Below the pieces are notes generated by a model. The model saw nothing but the letters and a program-made list of their open reading frames with translations. It did no database searches and was not told the origin of the DNA. From the NCBI RefSeq assembly GCF_013403925.1, contig NZ_JABFDJ010000006.1, positions 225,969 through 289,968 on the forward strand: DNA of 64,000 bases. Direction: 5' to 3'. The DNA comes from Winogradskyella wichelsiae (GTDB taxonomy: Bacteria > Bacteroidota > Bacteroidia > Flavobacteriales > Flavobacteriaceae). Below are positions 61,421 through 64,000 of this stretch, piece after piece (the first letter of the stretch is position 1; each line of letters begins with the position of its first letter). Made by a program: the position numbers and the translations under genes.

Positions 61421-63853
61421 TTAACCTAAATCATCCAAAACTAAACGAATTTCAGCATATGAATACTTATCGTCAAGTTGACTCTTTAAATCTGAAAGAT
61501 TATCGAATTTTTTAGTAGGAATAACTTTCTTTAATTCTTGATAATTTTTTTTTGACATTAATTCAGTTATCAAGACTTCCCCAGAAGAAATAAAACTAGC
61601 CAAATGTCCAAAAATGGTATTCGAATTAAGTTCACGTTCTAAACCAATTTGATCAATCGATTTTCCTGCTCTAAATAAATCTAAGGAGATTTTCTTAGTA
61701 TCACCTTTTTTTGTTTTTGGTTGTAACTTCTCAATAACAGAAATATCCCTTGATACTTCTATATCGTTTTCATCACAATAACTGGTGATCACTTTTAATA
61801 TTTCAGTCCCATATTTTGCAACACGTGTCTTACCCATACCATGCACTTCATTTAATTCCTTAACAGAAGTTGGTAAGGTCTCACACATAGCATAAAGTGA
61901 TTTTTGAGTAAAAACCTGAAAGTGTACTAAATCTTCACGATTAGCTATCTGATTTCTTAACTCTCTCAATAATTCAAATAGTTCAACATTTGTCGTTCCA
62001 TCAATTACAGCAGCACGTTGTACTTTTGGTTTTTCTTTTGCTAAGAAAACAGATTTTGCCCTTAAACTCAAAAATTCCTGGGTAACAAACCCATTTTTTA
62101 ATCCTTCAAAAAGTAAGAGTTTAATTGCTAATAATTCATCTAATGTTATAAGCTGTTTCTTAATATCTTTTTCTATTGCTTTGTTATCTGTAGAAAAATT
62201 AAATTCCTTCAAACTTTTATCAATAGTTGTAGTTGTCTGTTTTTTAAAATAATCTAAAGCTTTTTTAAACCGATCTTGTACCAAATCACTATTTTCTGGT
62301 GTTTCACCCCCTGTATCTAGCTGGCTCAATTGCGATTTAAAAGAGTTCGCTATTTTAAGTAAACTAGTGGCATTATCCTTAATGGAAATTAATGGAGCCT
62401 CTACTATCCCTTCGATACTTCCTCTATTTTTATAAAAAATATCTAATATTCTATTAGCAGGATATAAGAAATTATAGAAATCAAACATTTCAGCAATCAA
62501 TCCTAACTGAAACTGTCGTTTAGATTCGAGTAACACAACATCATCAGGTTGATTAACTTCAGCATTTTTATTAAACGTAATCACGTTATAGTCACTAATA
62601 ATTTGATTAGATTCTATTTTACTCTTTAAAACTAGCCCTTCTAATGATTTACAGCGACTTAAAGCAACGTAAGTCTGTCCATGTGCAAAAGCACCTTGTG
62701 CATCTATTATAGCTTTTTCAAAGGTTAAACCTTGACTTTTATGGATTGTAATTGACCAAGCTAAACGCAATGGCATTTGTGTAAAACTTCCTACTTTATC
62801 TTCAGTTATAGCTTTAGTTACTGGATTAACCGTATATTTAATATTCTCCCAAGTCTCTAATTTGGTATTAATATTAAAATCATCTTCAGGACAATGAACA
62901 ACAACTTCATCCTTATCTAATAAAATAACTCTTCCTATTTTTCCATTAAAATAACGTTTTTCAGGCGAACTATCATTTTTAACGAACATCACTTGAGCTC
63001 CTACTTTTAATTCTAATCGGTCATTATTAGGATAAGAGTGTTCAGGAAAATTACCTTCAACTACAGCCTTATAACTTTTACTCGTACCTTTTAATTCTTC
63101 AAGTTTTTCTATATTAACTTGACGTGCTTTATTATTGTGTGTTGTAAGTGAAATATAACCATCTTCATCATCTGGTTTAAAGTCTGGAATAAAACGTTTA
63201 TTTAATTCTTCAGCAGATTCAGGCGTTAAATTATTATTTCTAATCTCATTTAATATTTCAATAAAAACAGGATTATCTTGTCTATAAATATGTTTTAGTT
63301 CAATTGCAATTGGGTCCGAACTCTTATAAGCTATGCTACTAAAGAAAAAAGCATTACTATAAAACGGTTTTAATAATTGCCATTCATTATCTTTTATTAC
63401 AGGAGATAACTGTTGTAAATCACCAATCATTAATAATTGAACACCTCCGAATACTTTATTTCGATCTTTATAGCGTCTTAAAGTTTTATCTATTCCATCC
63501 AACAAATCAGCCCTAACCATACTAATTTCATCGATAACTAATAAATCTAGCGATTTAATAATGTCAATCTTTGTTTTATTAAATTTTCTTTTAAAACTTG
63601 TTGAATTGTTTAAATCTTCATTTGGTAGAATAGGACCAAAAGGCATCTGAAAAAAAGAATGAATAGTTACACCTTTCGCATTTATAGCAGCTACACCAGT
63701 CGGTGCTACAATAACCATTCGCTTTTGTCCTTCATTCTTTAATTTGTGTAAAAATGTAGTTTTACCTGTACCTGCTTTACCTGTTAAGAATATATTTCTA
63801 TTGGTATTGTTGACAAAATTCCAAGCTAATTCTAATTCTATATTTACAGACAT
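61421..63853 (-). CDS. PIF1-like SF1 helicase with HRDC and C-terminal HTH domain
   Basis: An 810-residue DNA helicase. Walker A is FLTGKAGTGKTTFLH (about 22-36), Walker B LLVIDEISMVRADLLD, motif III GGVQLLMIGDLQQLSPV and a late motif LAWSITIHKSQGLTFEKAIID, as in the PIF1/RecD2 group. Near residues 640-715 lies an HRDC-like domain (LFELLRELRNQIANREDLVHFQVFTQKSLYAMCETLP). Near the end a helicase-associated HTH follows (SLDLFRAGKSIDQIGLERELNSNTIFGHL). It likely helps unwind forks or structured DNA. This domain mix is common in Bacteroidota. Confidence 0.93.
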   Translation of the reverse strand: MSVNIELELAWNFVNNTNRNIFLTGKAGTGKTTFLHKLKNEGQKRMVIVAPTGVAAINAKGVTIHSFFQMPFGPILPNEDLNNSTSFKRKFNKTKIDIIKSLDLLVIDEISMVRADLLDGIDKTLRRYKDRNKVFGGVQLLMIGDLQQLSPVIKDNEWQLLKPFYSNAFFFSSIAYKSSDPIAIELKHIYRQDNPVFIEILNEIRNNNLTPESAEELNKRFIPDFKPDDEDGYISLTTHNNKARQVNIEKLEELKGTSKSYKAVVEGNFPEHSYPNNDRLELKVGAQVMFVKNDSSPEKRYFNGKIGRVILLDKDEVVVHCPEDDFNINTKLETWENIKYTVNPVTKAITEDKVGSFTQMPLRLAWSITIHKSQGLTFEKAIIDAQGAFAHGQTYVALSRCKSLEGLVLKSKIESNQIISDYNVITFNKNAEVNQPDDVVLLESKRQFQLGLIAEMFDFYNFLYPANRILDIFYKNRGSIEGIVEAPLISIKDNATSLLKIANSFKSQLSQLDTGGETPENSDLVQDRFKKALDYFKKQTTTTIDKSLKEFNFSTDNKAIEKDIKKQLITLDELLAIKLLLFEGLKNGFVTQEFLSLRAKSVFLAKEKPKVQRAAVIDGTTNVELFELLRELRNQIANREDLVHFQVFTQKSLYAMCETLPTSVKELNEVHGMGKTRVAKYGTEILKVITSYCDENDIEVSRDISVIEKLQPKTKKGDTKKISLDLFRAGKSIDQIGLERELNSNTIFGHLASFISSGEVLITELMSKKNYQELKKVIPTKKFDNLSDLKSQLDDKYSYAEIRLVLDDLG

Positions 63854-63940
63854 ATTCTATTATAAACTAAGGATTGAAGATAGTAAAAACTTTTATTAGT
63901 AGCTAAAATTAAAAAATCAGAACTAAAAAAGGATATAAAA

Positions 63941-63974
63941 GCAAAAAACCCTTACTAGTTATCTAGTAAGGGTT
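63941..63974 (-). terminator. Terminator after 5S rRNA
   Basis: AACCCTTACTAG (63947-63958) and CTAGTAAGGGTT (63963-63974) pair perfectly around TTAT; on the minus strand a T6 run follows. It marks the end of an rRNA operon. Confidence 0.85.
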
Positions 63975-63982
63975 CTTAAAAA

Positions 63983-64000
63983 GGCGGCGACCTACTCTTC
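63983..64000 (-). rRNA. 5S rRNA, 3' end (partial)
   Basis: The last bases read, on the minus strand, GAAGAGTAGGTCGCCGCC, the conserved 3' end of Bacteroidota 5S rRNA. The rest lies beyond the right edge. The terminator at 63941-63974 fits this. Confidence 0.75.

Overview
The window is chromosomal DNA of a low-GC member of the family Flavobacteriaceae (phylum Bacteroidota); the genus cannot be fixed from sequence alone. The evidence is the type IX secretion/gliding set porV-porU-gldJ beside murF, a fused HPRT-adenylate kinase, promoters of the Bacteroidota form TTG-N19-TAnnTTTG, no Shine-Dalgarno pattern, and peptide and lipoprotein families typical of marine flavobacteria. Both edges cut genes: an ion-channel gene on the left and the 3' end of a 5S rRNA (so an rRNA operon) on the right.

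Layout. 1-7.7 kb: obg, the hpt-adk fusion, purK and purE, a small GIY-YIG nuclease element bounded by inverted repeats, an M3 oligopeptidase and a LAS-type zinc peptidase. 7.7-11.8 kb: a GbsR/MarR-type regulator with a perfect 26-bp palindrome in its promoter; the same AAACTTTCA-N8-TGAAAGTTT site precedes the next operon (DCC thiol protein, two related membrane proteins, TIGR01777 epimerase), followed by an ECF sigma factor and a small anti-sigma-like protein. 11.8-18.3 kb: a UbiA-like protein, gcvP, and a KAS III / methyltransferase / glycosyltransferase group. 18.3-23.9 kb: sigma factor, TPR membrane protein and secreted NUC nuclease on one strand, divergent from a lipoprotein and a TPR-CHAT protease on the other. 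23.9-30.7 kb: a peptide export locus. 30.7-64 kb: mostly core genes (PafA-like phosphatase, MlaE/MlaF, DUF389, sugar nucleotide synthesis, SprT, SDR, M28, pdhA/pdhC, cdd, porV, porU, gldJ, murF, PAP2, VOC, two tRNA-Val, folC, TonB/ExbD/ExbB, nhaD, glutamate-type dehydrogenase, anmK, acyl-CoA dehydrogenase, PIF1-like helicase).

The most unusual part is 23.9-30.7 kb. It encodes a C39-peptidase ABC exporter, a HlyD-type adaptor, a C39-like/VKOR/thioredoxin fusion, and four double-glycine precursor genes (three intact and Cys-rich, one broken). Each precursor is preceded by a copy of the same roughly 48-nt leader, with a conserved 6-bp hairpin whose stem shows a G-U compatible change in one copy. 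The three intact precursors are also followed by hairpins, making small leader-peptide-terminator cassettes between the export genes. A two-part promoter-like motif (TTTAGTGGGTAACAAAT, then GAACAnTAT 11-12 nt later) lies before both the lipoprotein-CHAT unit and the export locus. This suggests that the neighbouring sigma factor could control both. My model, which is inference, is a sigma-controlled system that makes, cleaves, oxidises and secretes disulfide-rich peptides, with precursor supply set by the leader RNA.
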